From Novosphingobium sp. B1 (lineage in GTDB: Bacteria; Pseudomonadota; Alphaproteobacteria; Sphingomonadales; Sphingomonadaceae), in assembly GCF_900176395.1 (NCBI RefSeq), contig NZ_FWXL01000004.1, forward strand, positions 145,001 through 209,000: DNA of 64,000 nucleotides, written 5' to 3'. Made by a program: the position numbers and the translations under genes. Under the pieces are notes generated by a model that searched no databases, was not told where the DNA came from, and was given only the letters and a program-made list of their open reading frames with translations. This document shows positions 55,408-64,000 of the stretch, piece after piece (position 1 is the first letter of the stretch; every line of letters starts with the position of its first letter).

Positions 55408-56205
55408 ATGAACACCCCGACGCTCGCCGCCGCCATCCGCGATGCGATGCTCACGGCAGAGCCGACCGACAAGGTCATGAAGACCCGCGACGTGGTGCGG
55501 CGCTGGCGGGCGGGGGAACTTGCCTTCGTTTTCGACGTGGCAATGCCGGACGTACCGGGACGCCCTGCCCGGCCCGAGCTTCTCCCGCCCGCCGAGATGC
55601 CCAAGCGCGGGCGCGGATCGGAACGCGGGCGCATAGCGCTGCTCCATGCGCTGGCCCACATCGAATTCGTCGCCATAGATCTTGCGCTTGATGCGGCGGG
55701 ACGCTTCGGGGCCGAAATGGGGCGGCAGTTCGTGGATGACTGGCTTTCGGTCGCGGCGGACGAAGCCATGCATTTTGCCCTGATCGCGCGGCGGCTGCGC
55801 ACATTGGGCAGCTTCTACGGCGCGATGCCGGCCCACGACGGCTTGTGGGATGCCGCTCGTGAAACGGCACATGACGTTGCCGCCCGGCTGGCTGTCGTGC
55901 CGATGGTGCTCGAAGCGCGCGCGCTGGACGTCACACCGGCGACGGTCGACCGGTTCATGGCTGCGGGCGACGAGCGTTCGGCAAGGATACTGCAAAGAAT
56001 CGTTGACGACGAAATTCGCCATGTGCGGTTCGGCACAACTCATTTCGCCGCACTGTGCGAAAAGCGCAGCGAATCCCCCGCAAGCTACTGGAAAGTGCTG
56101 GTCGAGCGCCACTTCCGGGGCATGGTTAAGCCACCGTTCAACGACTCGGCGCGTCGATCAGCCGGTTTGTCGCGCGAAATGATGGCAGGGGTTGCCTGCC
56201 AGTAA
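55408..56205 (+). CDS. DUF455 ferritin-like protein
   Basis: 265 residues. The di-iron-like pattern is spread over helices: LLHALAHIEFVAIDLALDAAGRF, WLSVAADEAMHFALIARRLRTLGS, VVPMVLEARALDVTP and RILQRIVDDEIRHVRFG, giving several E-xx-H pairs as in MiaE-like and DUF455 proteins. Activity unknown. It begins 43 bp after bcp on the same strand, perhaps in the same operon, suggesting an oxidative-stress link. Confidence 0.88.
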   Translation: MNTPTLAAAIRDAMLTAEPTDKVMKTRDVVRRWRAGELAFVFDVAMPDVPGRPARPELLPPAEMPKRGRGSERGRIALLHALAHIEFVAIDLALDAAGRFGAEMGRQFVDDWLSVAADEAMHFALIARRLRTLGSFYGAMPAHDGLWDAARETAHDVAARLAVVPMVLEARALDVTPATVDRFMAAGDERSARILQRIVDDEIRHVRFGTTHFAALCEKRSESPASYWKVLVERHFRGMVKPPFNDSARRSAGLSREMMAGVACQ

Positions 56206-56394
56206 CTGCCCCCGCATACCCAAATCACGAGATGGCGGGGGGTTCCGACCAACTCTCAAAAAATTCCGAGGCAGCGGGTTTTCATCCTGCCTGCTGCCAA
56301 CAATCGGGTTCGCTCTGGGGGTTTTATCGCCGCCGATCCGAACGGTCTTGAAAGGCCGAAGATCGACGGAAAGAAAAAGGTCGTACGGGTCGTA

Positions 56395-57108
56395 ATGTTG
56401 TTCAACACCAACACCTTCAAGACTGTCTTCAGCGCCCTTACGGCAGTTGTTGCATTCTCCTCCGCTCCGGCATTCGCCAATAGCGCCGCTTCCGCAGACA
56501 TCGCCGCCCCGCTTCGCGCCGCCGAAGCTGCCAAGGCAGGCGTTTCGGCCGATCGTGGCGATGAAGAATTCCGCCGCCTCTTCGCCAGCTGGCAGCAGCT
56601 CGACAATGGCATCCTGCCTTCGTCGAAGCCCACCACCTTCCGCAAGGCTTCGGTTTCCATTCCTTCGCTGGTCCCGGTGGCGATCACCCGCCTCTCCAGC
56701 AACTTCGGCATGCGTGAGCATCCGGTGCTCGGCGGCCGTCGCGCTCACAAGGGCATCGATCTTTCCGCCCCCACCGGCACCCCGATCCGCGCCAGCGCCG
56801 ATGGCGTTGTCGAAAAGGCTGACTGGTTCGGTGGCTATGGCCTGTTCGTCGGGCTCGACCACGGTGGCGGCATGGAAACGCGCTATGGCCACATGTCGCG
56901 TGTCGCCGTTGCCGAAGGCCAGCAGGTCCGCAAGGGCGACATCATCGGTTACGTCGGCTCGACCGGCCGTTCGACTGGCCCGCACCTTCATTATGAAGTC
57001 CGCGTTTCGGGCGAAGCTGTGAACCCGCTGCCCTACATGCAGGGCAAGGGCGACGCGCTTTACGCCAGCAATGACAAGGCCGCAGGCCGTGGCGGTCCGG
57101 AAGAATAA
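56395..57108 (+). CDS. Exported M23 (LytM) family peptidase
   Basis: 237 residues with a signal peptide (ending AFAN) and a C-terminal LytM domain. Zinc ligands are in HKGIDLSAP (His118, Asp122) and HLHYEV (His199), with His166 in YGHMSRV; all expected residues for an active endopeptidase are there. It would cleave peptidoglycan or regulate amidases. Preceded by a 189 bp gap with no recognised motif, and followed by a clear terminator. Confidence 0.92.
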   Translation: MLFNTNTFKTVFSALTAVVAFSSAPAFANSAASADIAAPLRAAEAAKAGVSADRGDEEFRRLFASWQQLDNGILPSSKPTTFRKASVSIPSLVPVAITRLSSNFGMREHPVLGGRRAHKGIDLSAPTGTPIRASADGVVEKADWFGGYGLFVGLDHGGGMETRYGHMSRVAVAEGQQVRKGDIIGYVGSTGRSTGPHLHYEVRVSGEAVNPLPYMQGKGDALYASNDKAAGRGGPEE

Positions 57109-57147
57109 GCCGGACGCTGCAATGAATGCATCTTGGAGAGGATGCGG

Positions 57148-57173
57148 AAAAAGGCGCCACGCGGCGCCTTTTT
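57148..57173. terminator. Intrinsic terminator after the M23 peptidase gene
   Basis: AAAAAGGCGCC (57148-57158) pairs with GGCGCCTTTTT (57163-57173) around a 4-base loop, followed by C and TTTG. It serves the M23 gene on plus and, by symmetry, the convergent spermidine-synthase-like gene on minus. Confidence 0.88.
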
Positions 57174-57208
57174 CTTTGCCTAGCGATCGTGCCCCTGGGC
57201 CTGGCTGT

Positions 57209-57895
57209 TCAATCGGCCTTGCAGAACCAGATCACGTGCTTGGCGCCCTTGCCGTTGGTGCGGGCGCGAACTTCCACTTCGTCCACCTCGTAACCCGCCG
57301 CCTTCAGGCGCTGCGTGAAATTGGGATCACGCGCGGCTGACCAGATGGCCAGCACGCCGCCGGGCCGCAGCGCATCCATCGCCGTGCGCAGGCCGCGCAT
57401 CGTGTAAAGGCGATTGTTGGCCGCGCGCACCAGCCCATCGGGCCCGTTGTCGACATCGAGCAATATGGCATCGTAGCCGGTGCCGCCAACCGACAGTGCA
57501 TTGGCCGAAATCACGTCAGCCACGTCGGTCATCACGAGGCGGACGCGCGGATCGTCGAGGCAGCCCGCTTCGAGGTCCTTCATGGGGCCACGCGCCCAGG
57601 CGATGATCTCGGGCACGATTTCGGCCACCGTCACCTGCGCGTCTGCCGGCAGCTTCTCGAGCGCGGCGCGCAGCGTGAAGCCCATGCCGTAGCCGCCGAT
57701 GAGCATGGCCGGCCGCTGTGCCTTGGCGATCCGCGCGATGCTCTGCGTGGCAAGCGCGATCTCCGACCCGTTCTGGCGCGTGCTCATCAGTTCGTTGCCA
57801 CCCAGCACGATCATGAAGTCACGGTCATGGCGGAAGAGGCGCAGTTCGGCGCCATCGGGGACGCGGGCGGTGCCGAGAAGTTCGCGTGCAATCAT
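57209..57895 (-). CDS. Spermidine synthase-like methyltransferase-fold protein
   Basis: 228 residues of the SpeE-like Rossmann fold: MLIGGYGMGFTLRAALEKL (the cofactor loop, GGYGMG), VTVAEIVPEIIAWARG, DDPRVRLVMTDVADV and YDAILLDVDNGPDGL, where spermidine synthases have a catalytic Asp. The N-terminal domain is short, and residues for polyamine binding are not sure, so it may be a related SAM-binding enzyme. Convergent with the M23 gene. Confidence 0.8.
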   Translation of the reverse strand: MIARELLGTARVPDGAELRLFRHDRDFMIVLGGNELMSTRQNGSEIALATQSIARIAKAQRPAMLIGGYGMGFTLRAALEKLPADAQVTVAEIVPEIIAWARGPMKDLEAGCLDDPRVRLVMTDVADVISANALSVGGTGYDAILLDVDNGPDGLVRAANNRLYTMRGLRTAMDALRPGGVLAIWSAARDPNFTQRLKAAGYEVDEVEVRARTNGKGAKHVIWFCKAD

Positions 57896-57994
57896 CGGGC
57901 CTGCCTAGAGACCCCGCAGCCAAAGGCCAAGCCGATTGTGGGAACCGCCGCTGTCGCGCGGACGTTGCCCGCCCATACAATTCGGAGACATGCG

Positions 57995-59083
57995 ATGCGA
58001 AGCGTTCTTCTGCTGGCCGGTGCAGCGGCCATGGCGATAGCCGGACCGGCGCTGGGCCAAGGCAAGGGCAACGGGAATGGTGGCGGCAACGGCGGCGGTA
58101 ACGGCGGGGGCGGCGAGCGAGGCGGCCCGGCCAAGGCCGGCAAGCCGCAAGGCGGACCCGAGCGGGGAAACCAGGGCGTACCAAAGGCCGATCGCGGTGG
58201 CCCGGAACGCATGGCTCAGCGTGGACCTGACAAGGCCAAGGGACCGGATCGTGGGCCGCAGATGCGCAGCCCCGTCAAGGAAGATCGCGGTGGACCCGAC
58301 AGGGCAATGGCTGAGCGCGCGGGCCCAGGGCCACAGCAGCGCGGCAACGGTCCCGACAAGATGCGCGGACCCGAGCTGCGCCAGGCCGATGCCGGACCGG
58401 CACTGCGCGGAACGCCGGACCGCCGTGATGTGCAGCGCATAACCTCGCGGACTTGGCAGGACGGTCGCTATCGCTATGACGACCGCGGTTGGGTGGTGCC
58501 GGTGCGCGGCGATTGCCCGCCGGGACTGGCCAAGAAGAACAACGGCTGCCTGCCGCCGGGGCAGGCGCGCGCGCTCAATACGGTGTCTGGGCCAGTGTCG
58601 GGATGGTCGGGCTGGTATCCGGTCCGCTACGCCAACGATGGCTACGACTACCGCTATAACGACGGCTATCTCTACCGCCTTGGCGGCGGGGGGCTGGTGT
58701 CGGGTATCGTTCCGCTGCTGGGCGGGGCCCTGTTCGGCGGACAGGTCTGGCCGACGCAATACACCGACTACGCCGTGCCCACCTATTACGACCGCTACTA
58801 TGGCTTCGATGATGGCTACGACTATCGCTATGCGCAGAACGCGGTGTTCGAGGTCGATCCCCAGACCCAGATGATCCAGGGGATTGCAGCGCTTCTGACC
58901 GGCGACCAATGGGCCGTTGGCCAGCCGATGCCGGCAGGGTACGATTTCTACAACGTACCGCCGACCTGGCGCGATCGCTACGTCGACGGGCCGGACAACT
59001 GGTATCGCTACAGCGACGGCTATGTCTACGACATCGACCCGACGACCCAGCTCGTGCGTTCGATCATCGAACTGATCGCCTGA
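57995..59083 (+). CDS. Secreted Gly- and Tyr-rich protein with internal repeats, function unknown
   Basis: 362 residues. Signal peptide ends near ALGQ; then a Gly/Asn run (residues 24-38), a basic Pro/Gly/Arg-rich stretch of about 110 residues without structure, then WQDGRYRYDDRGW, a two-Cys motif CPPGLAKKNNGCLPPGQ, and a Tyr-rich part with repeated YDYRYNDGYLY / WYRYSDGYVYDIDPTTQ and VFEVDPQTQ units. The Cys block and WxxGxRY pattern recall RcnB-like proteins. GGAG lies seven bases before ATG 57995. Possible periplasmic or cell-surface protein. Confidence 0.75.
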   Translation: MRSVLLLAGAAAMAIAGPALGQGKGNGNGGGNGGGNGGGGERGGPAKAGKPQGGPERGNQGVPKADRGGPERMAQRGPDKAKGPDRGPQMRSPVKEDRGGPDRAMAERAGPGPQQRGNGPDKMRGPELRQADAGPALRGTPDRRDVQRITSRTWQDGRYRYDDRGWVVPVRGDCPPGLAKKNNGCLPPGQARALNTVSGPVSGWSGWYPVRYANDGYDYRYNDGYLYRLGGGGLVSGIVPLLGGALFGGQVWPTQYTDYAVPTYYDRYYGFDDGYDYRYAQNAVFEVDPQTQMIQGIAALLTGDQWAVGQPMPAGYDFYNVPPTWRDRYVDGPDNWYRYSDGYVYDIDPTTQLVRSIIELIA

Positions 59084-59136
59084 CCAGGACCATCAAGACA
59101 AGAGGCCAGACAGAGGGCCAGACAAGGGGAATCAAG

Positions 59137-59709
59137 ATGCCACGCTGGACGACGATCGGAACGATTCTGGTCTCCGCCGCCGCGCTGTCGCTGGCAGCCT
59201 GCGACAAGGCTGCTGAGGCCGAGGGCACAACGAGTGCGAGCGGCAGTGTACAGTCCAATGCCAACGAGGACCTGTTCAACGTCCTGGGCGATGCCTCGGA
59301 TCTTTCGACGGCGGCCAAGCTGATGAAGGAAGCGGGCCTTGAAAAGACGCTCGAGGGCGTAGGCAGCTACACGGTTTTCGCACCCACCGACGAGGCCATC
59401 GCGGCCCTGCCTGAGGCCGAGCGCAAGGCGCTGGAAAGTGCAGAAGGCCGGCCGCAACTGCTGGCGCTGGTCAGCCAGCATCTTGCGCCCGGTTACATCA
59501 GCCGCAAGGACCTCGATGATGGCCTTGCCCGCGCCAAGGGCACGGTCAGGCTGGCGAGTACGGGCACAGCGCCGATCGAAGTGCGCAAGGCCGGGAACGA
59601 CGTGCGCCTTGGCGAAGGTGAAGATGCCCCGAAGATCGTGGGTGAGCCGCTGATGGCCCGCAACGGGGTGATCTATCGTATCGACCGCGTCATGTCGCCA
59701 CCAAAGTAA
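59137..59709 (+). CDS. Fasciclin-domain lipoprotein
   Basis: 190 residues. Lipobox LAAC with lipidated Cys22, a Ser/Ala linker, then one FAS1 domain: DLFNVLGDASDLSTAAKLMKEAGLEKTLEGVGSYTVFAPTDEAIAAL region, LVSQHLAPGYIS and a final NGVIYRIDRVM. FAS1 domains mediate adhesion or cell-cell contact. AAGGGGAATC before the ATG is a good ribosome site. It is 53 bp after the Tyr-rich gene on the same strand, so perhaps both form a cell-envelope unit. Confidence 0.9.
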   Translation: MPRWTTIGTILVSAAALSLAACDKAAEAEGTTSASGSVQSNANEDLFNVLGDASDLSTAAKLMKEAGLEKTLEGVGSYTVFAPTDEAIAALPEAERKALESAEGRPQLLALVSQHLAPGYISRKDLDDGLARAKGTVRLASTGTAPIEVRKAGNDVRLGEGEDAPKIVGEPLMARNGVIYRIDRVMSPPK

Positions 59710-59879
59710 GGGTGAACCGACAGCTGGCACGGTAAAGGCTGGCGCCTGACAGAATCCGACAAGATTTGCGGCAAGATGCGCAAAGTGAAGCTGCGAATGA
59801 TGGTTGCGCACCTTAAGTGATCGGTTAATCTCTCGACAAAAGGCGGCCTGAGTCCGCCGGCAACGAGAGGACGAGCCCG

Positions 59880-61427
59880 GTGCATTTCCATCCGAAACAC
59901 CACGCGGCAATTCACCCTGACCGCCCTGCCGTGATCATGGGCGGCAGCGGGCGGGTGATCACATACGCCGAACTTGAATCCGCCTCGAACCGCTTTGCGC
60001 ACCTGATGCGTTCGCGCGGATTGCAGATCGGCGACACCATCGCGCTATGCCTTGAAAACCGGGCCGACTTCTTCGTGCTGGCCTGGGGTGCACAGCGCGC
60101 CGGATTGGTCTACGTCGCCGTATCGAGCCGTCTCGCCGCGCCGGAAATCGCCTATATCGCCAGAGACAGCGGCAGCCAATTGCTGATCGGATCGGCCTAT
60201 ACCGCGCCCGTGCTGGACGAGGTGGCAAAGCTTGCGCCCGAGATCGCGCAACTGCGCTTCGAGGCGGACGGCGAAATGTCGCTCGAAACCGCGCTTGCCG
60301 CCATGCCCGACACGCCAATCGCCGACGAGCGCGCAGGGTGTGATATGCTCTATTCGTCGGGCACCACCGGCAAGCCGAAGGGGGTGCGCATCCCGCTGCC
60401 CGAGGACCCGGAGATCGGCGCCGCCAATTCGCTGGTGGCCATCGCCAGCCAGGCGTTCGGAATCACCGGAGATGCTGTCTACCTTTCGCCCGCGCCGCTC
60501 TATCACGCCGCACCGCTGCGCTGGTCGATGACGATCCACCGTCTTGGCGGCACGGTCGTCGCCATGGAGAAATTCGACCCCGAACATGCGCTGCAACTGA
60601 TCGAACAGCACCGTGTGACCGACAGCCAGTGGGTGCCGACCCATTTCGTGCGAATGCTCAAGCTGCCCGACGAGGTCCGCAACCGCTACGACACCTCCAG
60701 CCTGAAATGCGCGATCCATGCTGCGGCCCCCTGCCCGGTTCCGGTCAAGCAGGCGATGATCGCATGGTGGGGCCCGGTCGTGCGCGAATATTATGCGGGC
60801 ACCGAGGGCAATGGCTTCACGTTCGTCACCAGCGAGGAATGGCTGCAGCGCCCCGGCACTGTCGGCCGTGCGATTATGGGCACGATCCGCATCTGCAACG
60901 AGGAGGGCGACGAGGTTGCCCGCCGCAGCGAAGGGCAGGTCTTCTTCGAAGGCGGCAGTTCGTTCAGCTACCACAACGATCCCGACAAGACCCGCGATGC
61001 CACCAACAAGCATGGCTGGACCAGTCTTGGCGATGTGGGCTGGATCGATGAGGACGGCTACCTGTTCCTGACCGACCGCAAGAGTTTCATGATCATCTCG
61101 GGCGGGGTGAACATCTACCCGCAGGAGATCGAGAACCTGCTCGTCACCCACCCCAAGGTGGCCGACGTTGCCGTGATCGGCGCACCCGATCCGGACATGG
61201 GCGAACGCGTGGTGGCTGTGGTGCAGCCCCGCGACATGGCCGAAGCCGGCCCTGCGCTGGCCGCCGAACTGACCGAATGGCTCGGGCCGCAGCTTTCGCG
61301 CGTCAAGATGCCGCGCCAGATCGATTTTCGCGCCGAACTACCGCGCGAGCCGACCGGCAAGTTGTTCAAGCGCCTGCTGCGCGATGAATACAAGCAAGCC
61401 TACGAGAAGCAGACCGCAGCAGCCTGA
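59880..61427 (+). CDS. AMP-forming acyl-CoA synthetase
   Basis: 515-residue ANL family ligase. AMP-binding motif LYSSGTTGKPKG, then REYYAGTEGNGFT, LTDRKSFMIISGGVNIYP (hinge) and PTGKLFKR (catalytic Lys) are all intact. It activates a carboxylic acid, fatty, aromatic or terpenoid, to its CoA ester; the substrate cannot be read. The start is a GTG at 59880, with GAGAGGA eight bases upstream. The cytochrome P450 gene begins 38 bp after it, likely in the same operon. Confidence 0.93.
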   Translation: MHFHPKHHAAIHPDRPAVIMGGSGRVITYAELESASNRFAHLMRSRGLQIGDTIALCLENRADFFVLAWGAQRAGLVYVAVSSRLAAPEIAYIARDSGSQLLIGSAYTAPVLDEVAKLAPEIAQLRFEADGEMSLETALAAMPDTPIADERAGCDMLYSSGTTGKPKGVRIPLPEDPEIGAANSLVAIASQAFGITGDAVYLSPAPLYHAAPLRWSMTIHRLGGTVVAMEKFDPEHALQLIEQHRVTDSQWVPTHFVRMLKLPDEVRNRYDTSSLKCAIHAAAPCPVPVKQAMIAWWGPVVREYYAGTEGNGFTFVTSEEWLQRPGTVGRAIMGTIRICNEEGDEVARRSEGQVFFEGGSSFSYHNDPDKTRDATNKHGWTSLGDVGWIDEDGYLFLTDRKSFMIISGGVNIYPQEIENLLVTHPKVADVAVIGAPDPDMGERVVAVVQPRDMAEAGPALAAELTEWLGPQLSRVKMPRQIDFRAELPREPTGKLFKRLLRDEYKQAYEKQTAAA

Positions 61428-61465
61428 ACCGAAACGGCAGGCAGGTGAGCCAAGGGGTAAAGAGG

Positions 61466-62770
61466 ATGGCCAGTGTTCCGCTCGTTCCGGCCGAAGTCGG
61501 CCGTGCCGTGATCGATCCCAAGTCCTATGGCGCATGGGACCCGCTGCTCGACCAGTTCGACGACCTGCGCAGGGCAGCGCCTGTTGCCCGCATTGTCGCG
61601 CCCAATGACGAGCATGAGCCGTTCTGGCTGATCTCGGGCTTTGATGCGGCGATGAAGGTGAGCAAGGACAATGCGACCTTCCTGAACAATCCCAAGTCGG
61701 CCGTGTTCACCCTGCGCGTGGGCGACATGCTGGCCCGCTCGATCACCGGCGGCAGCCCCCACCTTGTCGAATCGCTGGTGGCGATGGACGCGCCCAAACA
61801 TCCCAAGCTGCGGCGCCTGACGCAGGAATGGTTCATGCCCAAGAATCTGTCGCGGCTCGATGCGGAAATCCGCAAGATCGCCAACGAGGCGATCGACCGG
61901 ATGCTTGCCGCCGGCGATGGCCGTGAAGGCGAAGGCGACTTCATGTCGCTGGTGGCTGCGCCCTACCCCCTGCACGTCGTGATGCAGATCCTTGGCGTGC
62001 CGCCCGAGGACGAGGCCAAGATGCTGTTCCTGACCCAGCAGATGTTCGGCGGGCAGGACGAGGACATGAACAAGTCCGGCCTGAAGGACCTGCCGCCCGA
62101 ACAGATCAGCGCGATCGTTGCAGGTGCCGTGGCCGAGTTCGAGCGCTATTTCGCCAGCCTGGCTGCAGAGCGGCGCAACAATCCCGGCGAGGATGTCGCC
62201 ACGGTCATTGCCAATGCGATGATCGATGGCGAACCGATGAGCGACCGCGATACCGCCGGTTACTACATCATCGTTGCCAGCGCCGGGCACGACACGACTT
62301 CGGCCTCGTCATCGGGGGCTGCCCTGGCCCTGGCGCGCGACCCGGACCTGTTCGCCCGTGCCAAGGCCGACCGCAGCCTGTTGCCCGGCATCGTCGAGGA
62401 AGCGATCCGCTGGACCACGCCGGTCCAGCACTTCATGCGCACCGCGGCAGCCGACGTGGAACTGGCCGGCCAGCAGATTGCCAAGGACGATTGGCTGATG
62501 ATCAACTACGTGGCGGCGAACCACGATCCGGCGCAGTTTCCCAATCCGCGCGCATTCGAGGCCACGCGCCCGGCCAACCGCCATCTTGCCTTCGGGGCAG
62601 GCTCGCACCAGTGCCTCGGCCTGCACCTCGCGCGGCTGGAGATGCGAATCCTGCTCGACGTGCTGCTTGACCGGGTCGAGAGCCTGGAGCTGGCAGGAGA
62701 GCCACGGCGCGTGAACTCGACTTTCGTCGGAGGGTTCAAACAGCTGCCATTGCGCTGGAAAGCGGCCTAG
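61466..62770 (+). CDS. Cytochrome P450 (class I bacterial type)
   Basis: 434 residues. Heme-binding loop FGAGSHQCLGLHLARLE with the Cys ligand, I-helix oxygen-binding region AGHDTTSASSSG, and K-helix ExxR in EEAIRWTTP are all present. No membrane anchor, so soluble, needing a ferredoxin and reductase not found here. A substrate cannot be given; such P450s hydroxylate terpenes, steroids or alkanes. ATG 61466 is chosen, GTG 61445 possible. Overlaps the 3' end of the DUF983 gene by four bases. Confidence 0.94.
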   Translation: MASVPLVPAEVGRAVIDPKSYGAWDPLLDQFDDLRRAAPVARIVAPNDEHEPFWLISGFDAAMKVSKDNATFLNNPKSAVFTLRVGDMLARSITGGSPHLVESLVAMDAPKHPKLRRLTQEWFMPKNLSRLDAEIRKIANEAIDRMLAAGDGREGEGDFMSLVAAPYPLHVVMQILGVPPEDEAKMLFLTQQMFGGQDEDMNKSGLKDLPPEQISAIVAGAVAEFERYFASLAAERRNNPGEDVATVIANAMIDGEPMSDRDTAGYYIIVASAGHDTTSASSSGAALALARDPDLFARAKADRSLLPGIVEEAIRWTTPVQHFMRTAAADVELAGQQIAKDDWLMINYVAANHDPAQFPNPRAFEATRPANRHLAFGAGSHQCLGLHLARLEMRILLDVLLDRVESLELAGEPRRVNSTFVGGFKQLPLRWKAA

Positions 62771-63198
62771 GCGGGTCCGTCGGTTCCGGCATCACGGCGC
62801 GAATTGAGCTTGGCCCATAGCCCCTCGGTGCCTGCCTCTACAGCCTTGTTGACGTACTGCGATGCAACCAGCCAGCCCTTGAACGGTCGCAGCGTGGCAA
62901 GGCAGCCGATGCCAAGGATCGGCACCGAAGTCAGCACGTGGACCCACCACGGCGGAGCATAGGCGACTTCCAGCCAGACCGCGAAGAACGTCAGCGGAAA
63001 CGCGGTGATGCACAGCGCGAAAAATGCCGGTCCGTCGTCGGCATTGGCGAACTGGTAGTCGAGACCGCATTCGGGGCACGTCTTCTGCAGCTTCAGCCAG
63101 CCATCGAACATCGGCCCCTTGCCGCATCGCGGGCACAAGCCCTTCCAGCCGCAACGCAGGATCCAGTCAAACTTGGGGTTCTTGGTGAAGATGGCCAT
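62767..63198 (-). CDS. DUF983 membrane protein with zinc-ribbon
   Basis: 143 residues. N-terminal zinc ribbon (CPRCGKG and, about 20 residues on, CPECGLDYQF), then two helices (FFALCITAFPLTFFAVWLEV and HVLTSVPILGIGCLATL). This is the full DUF983 pattern; in some alphaproteobacteria such genes lie by cytochrome oxidase assembly loci, which is not the case here. Function unknown. Convergent with the P450 gene. Confidence 0.9.
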   Translation of the reverse strand: MAIFTKNPKFDWILRCGWKGLCPRCGKGPMFDGWLKLQKTCPECGLDYQFANADDGPAFFALCITAFPLTFFAVWLEVAYAPPWWVHVLTSVPILGIGCLATLRPFKGWLVASQYVNKAVEAGTEGLWAKLNSRRDAGTDGPA

Positions 63199-63274
63199 GA
63201 TCCCGGCGCCCTGCAGTTAGGAATGCGGCCCTCTTAGGCTTCGCACTCGCAACTGCAAGGCGCAAATCGGATCG

Positions 63275-64000
63275 TCAGTTTGCAGGATTGTGCTTGTCGA
63301 GGAACGCTTCCATCTGGGTCAGGAAGCTCAACCGGTCTTCCTCGCGGCTGAAGAAATGGTCGCCCTCGGGCTGGATGAAGAATTCGTGCACCTTGCCCGC
63401 CTTCTTCAGCCGATCGACGTAGTTCTTCGATTGCGAGAACGGAACGCGGCGATCCTTCTTGCCATGGACCACGAGGATGGGAATGCCGGTGCGATTGGCA
63501 TGGTTGATCGGCGAGACATCGGCGATGTCCTCCGCCCGCGACCGCCAGTATTCGGCCGTACCCAGCCCCCCGATGAAGTTCTTGTTGTAGCGGATCATCT
63601 CGGGAAGGTCGGAAACGCCGGCAAAGGAGACGGCACAGCGGTAGGTTTCCGGATTTCGCTCGGCTGCGCGCATGGCGACGTAACCGCCGTATGAGCCACC
63701 CACCACGCAGGCCCGCTTGACGTCGCCGATGCCTTCCTTGCCAAGGAAGGCCAAGGCATCATCGACATCGTCCTGCATCTTCAGGCCCCATTCGCCGTTC
63801 CCGGCATTCTGGTAAGCGCGACCGAAGCCCGTCGATCCGCGGAAGTTCGGCTGAAAGACTGCATAGCCCCGGTCGGCGAGGAACTGGCTCCACCAGTCCC
63901 AGCTCTCTAAATCGCGCGCTGCCGGGCCGCCGTGCGGCATGATGATGACCGGCAGGTTGCGCGCCTCCACGCCAGCGGGAAGCGTGAGCACACCGTTGAG
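63275..64000 (-). CDS. S9 family prolyl oligopeptidase-like peptidase, 5' truncated
   Basis: The catalytic C-terminal alpha/beta-hydrolase domain only, about 241 codons; the frame is open to the window end and the beta-propeller and start lie outside. The Ser nucleophile is in GGSYGGYVAM, the Asp in HGKKDRRVPF and the His in EGDHFF, so the triad is intact. IMPHGGPAARD and NFRGSTGFG are family blocks near the oxyanion hole. It should cleave short peptides. Confidence 0.92.
   Translation of the reverse strand, partial: LNGVLTLPAGVEARNLPVIIMPHGGPAARDLESWDWWSQFLADRGYAVFQPNFRGSTGFGRAYQNAGNGEWGLKMQDDVDDALAFLGKEGIGDVKRACVVGGSYGGYVAMRAAERNPETYRCAVSFAGVSDLPEMIRYNKNFIGGLGTAEYWRSRAEDIADVSPINHANRTGIPILVVHGKKDRRVPFSQSKNYVDRLKKAGKVHEFFIQPEGDHFFSREEDRLSFLTQMEAFLDKHNPAN

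Noticed and set aside
1..64000. CRISPR arrays, insertion sequences, integrases or prophage genes
   Set aside because: None seen: no direct repeat arrays, transposase motifs or phage structural genes were recognised on either strand.

Overview
The window is a gap-free stretch of a high-GC bacterial chromosome, most likely an alphaproteobacterium of the Sphingomonadales (Novosphingobium-like). This is inferred from the gene set (ubiquinol-cytochrome c chaperone, YceD, HslV with an alphaproteobacterial N-terminus, HWE-type histidine kinase, NfrA/NfrB-like pair, type II secretion genes, P450 and acyl-CoA metabolism), not from any rRNA marker. No rRNA, tRNA, CRISPR array, insertion sequence or prophage was recognised. 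Almost every gene is an ordinary chromosomal gene, packed in short operons with stop/start overlaps.

Layout. 1-2.8 kb: end of a polysaccharide locus (truncated flippase, GT2 glycosyltransferase, methyltransferase). 2.9-7.4 kb: secreted aspartyl protease, Atm1-type ABC exporter, a low-GC islet (PUA/EVE-like protein plus a DUF1737 protein) and a serine hydrolase. 7.4-9.9 kb: hslU, hslV and bamE on the minus strand, with a heat-shock-type promoter between bamE and hslV. 10-12.5 kb: cytochrome bc1 assembly chaperone, YceD and a MATE exporter. 12.5-16.1 kb: HerA-like ATPase and a TIGR02186/TauE pair. 16.1-18.1 kb: NfrA/NfrB-like genes, both apparently lacking large domains. 18.2-19.9 kb: nhaA and dps. 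19.9-28.6 kb: a type II secretion operon gspC-D-E-F-G-L-M-N without H, I, J or K. 28.8-35.1 kb: NUDIX hydrolase, dinB, an MFS exporter, a GGDEF/EAL protein, a LysR regulator and apaG. 35.2-38.7 kb: recO, leuB, a GT2-GtrA fusion and a DUF2238 membrane protein, followed by a convergent PMT-type glycosyltransferase. 40.1-46.8 kb: metZ, HWE kinase, ubiK, tspO, tlyA, a lipoprotein, a small ORF with an extreme Shine-Dalgarno sequence, and ilvE. 46.9-57.1 kb: OprP-like porin, SDR dehydrogenase, agmatine deiminase, M28 peptidase, glnE, bcp, a DUF455 protein and an M23 peptidase. 57.2-64 kb: spermidine-synthase-like protein, a Tyr-rich secreted protein, fasciclin lipoprotein, acyl-CoA synthetase, P450, DUF983 protein and a truncated S9 peptidase.

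How the genes work together. The gsp block is one translationally coupled secretion operon. The GT2-GtrA fusion could make and flip a polyprenyl-phosphate sugar that the nearby PMT protein uses. HslV and HslU form one protease. The acyl-CoA synthetase and P450 look like one catabolic unit. The most unusual signals are the domain-depleted NfrA/NfrB pair, the pseudopilin-poor secretion operon, the near-leaderless heat-shock promoter of hslV, and the short ORF before ilvE whose ribosome binding site matches 15 nt of the 16S rRNA tail.
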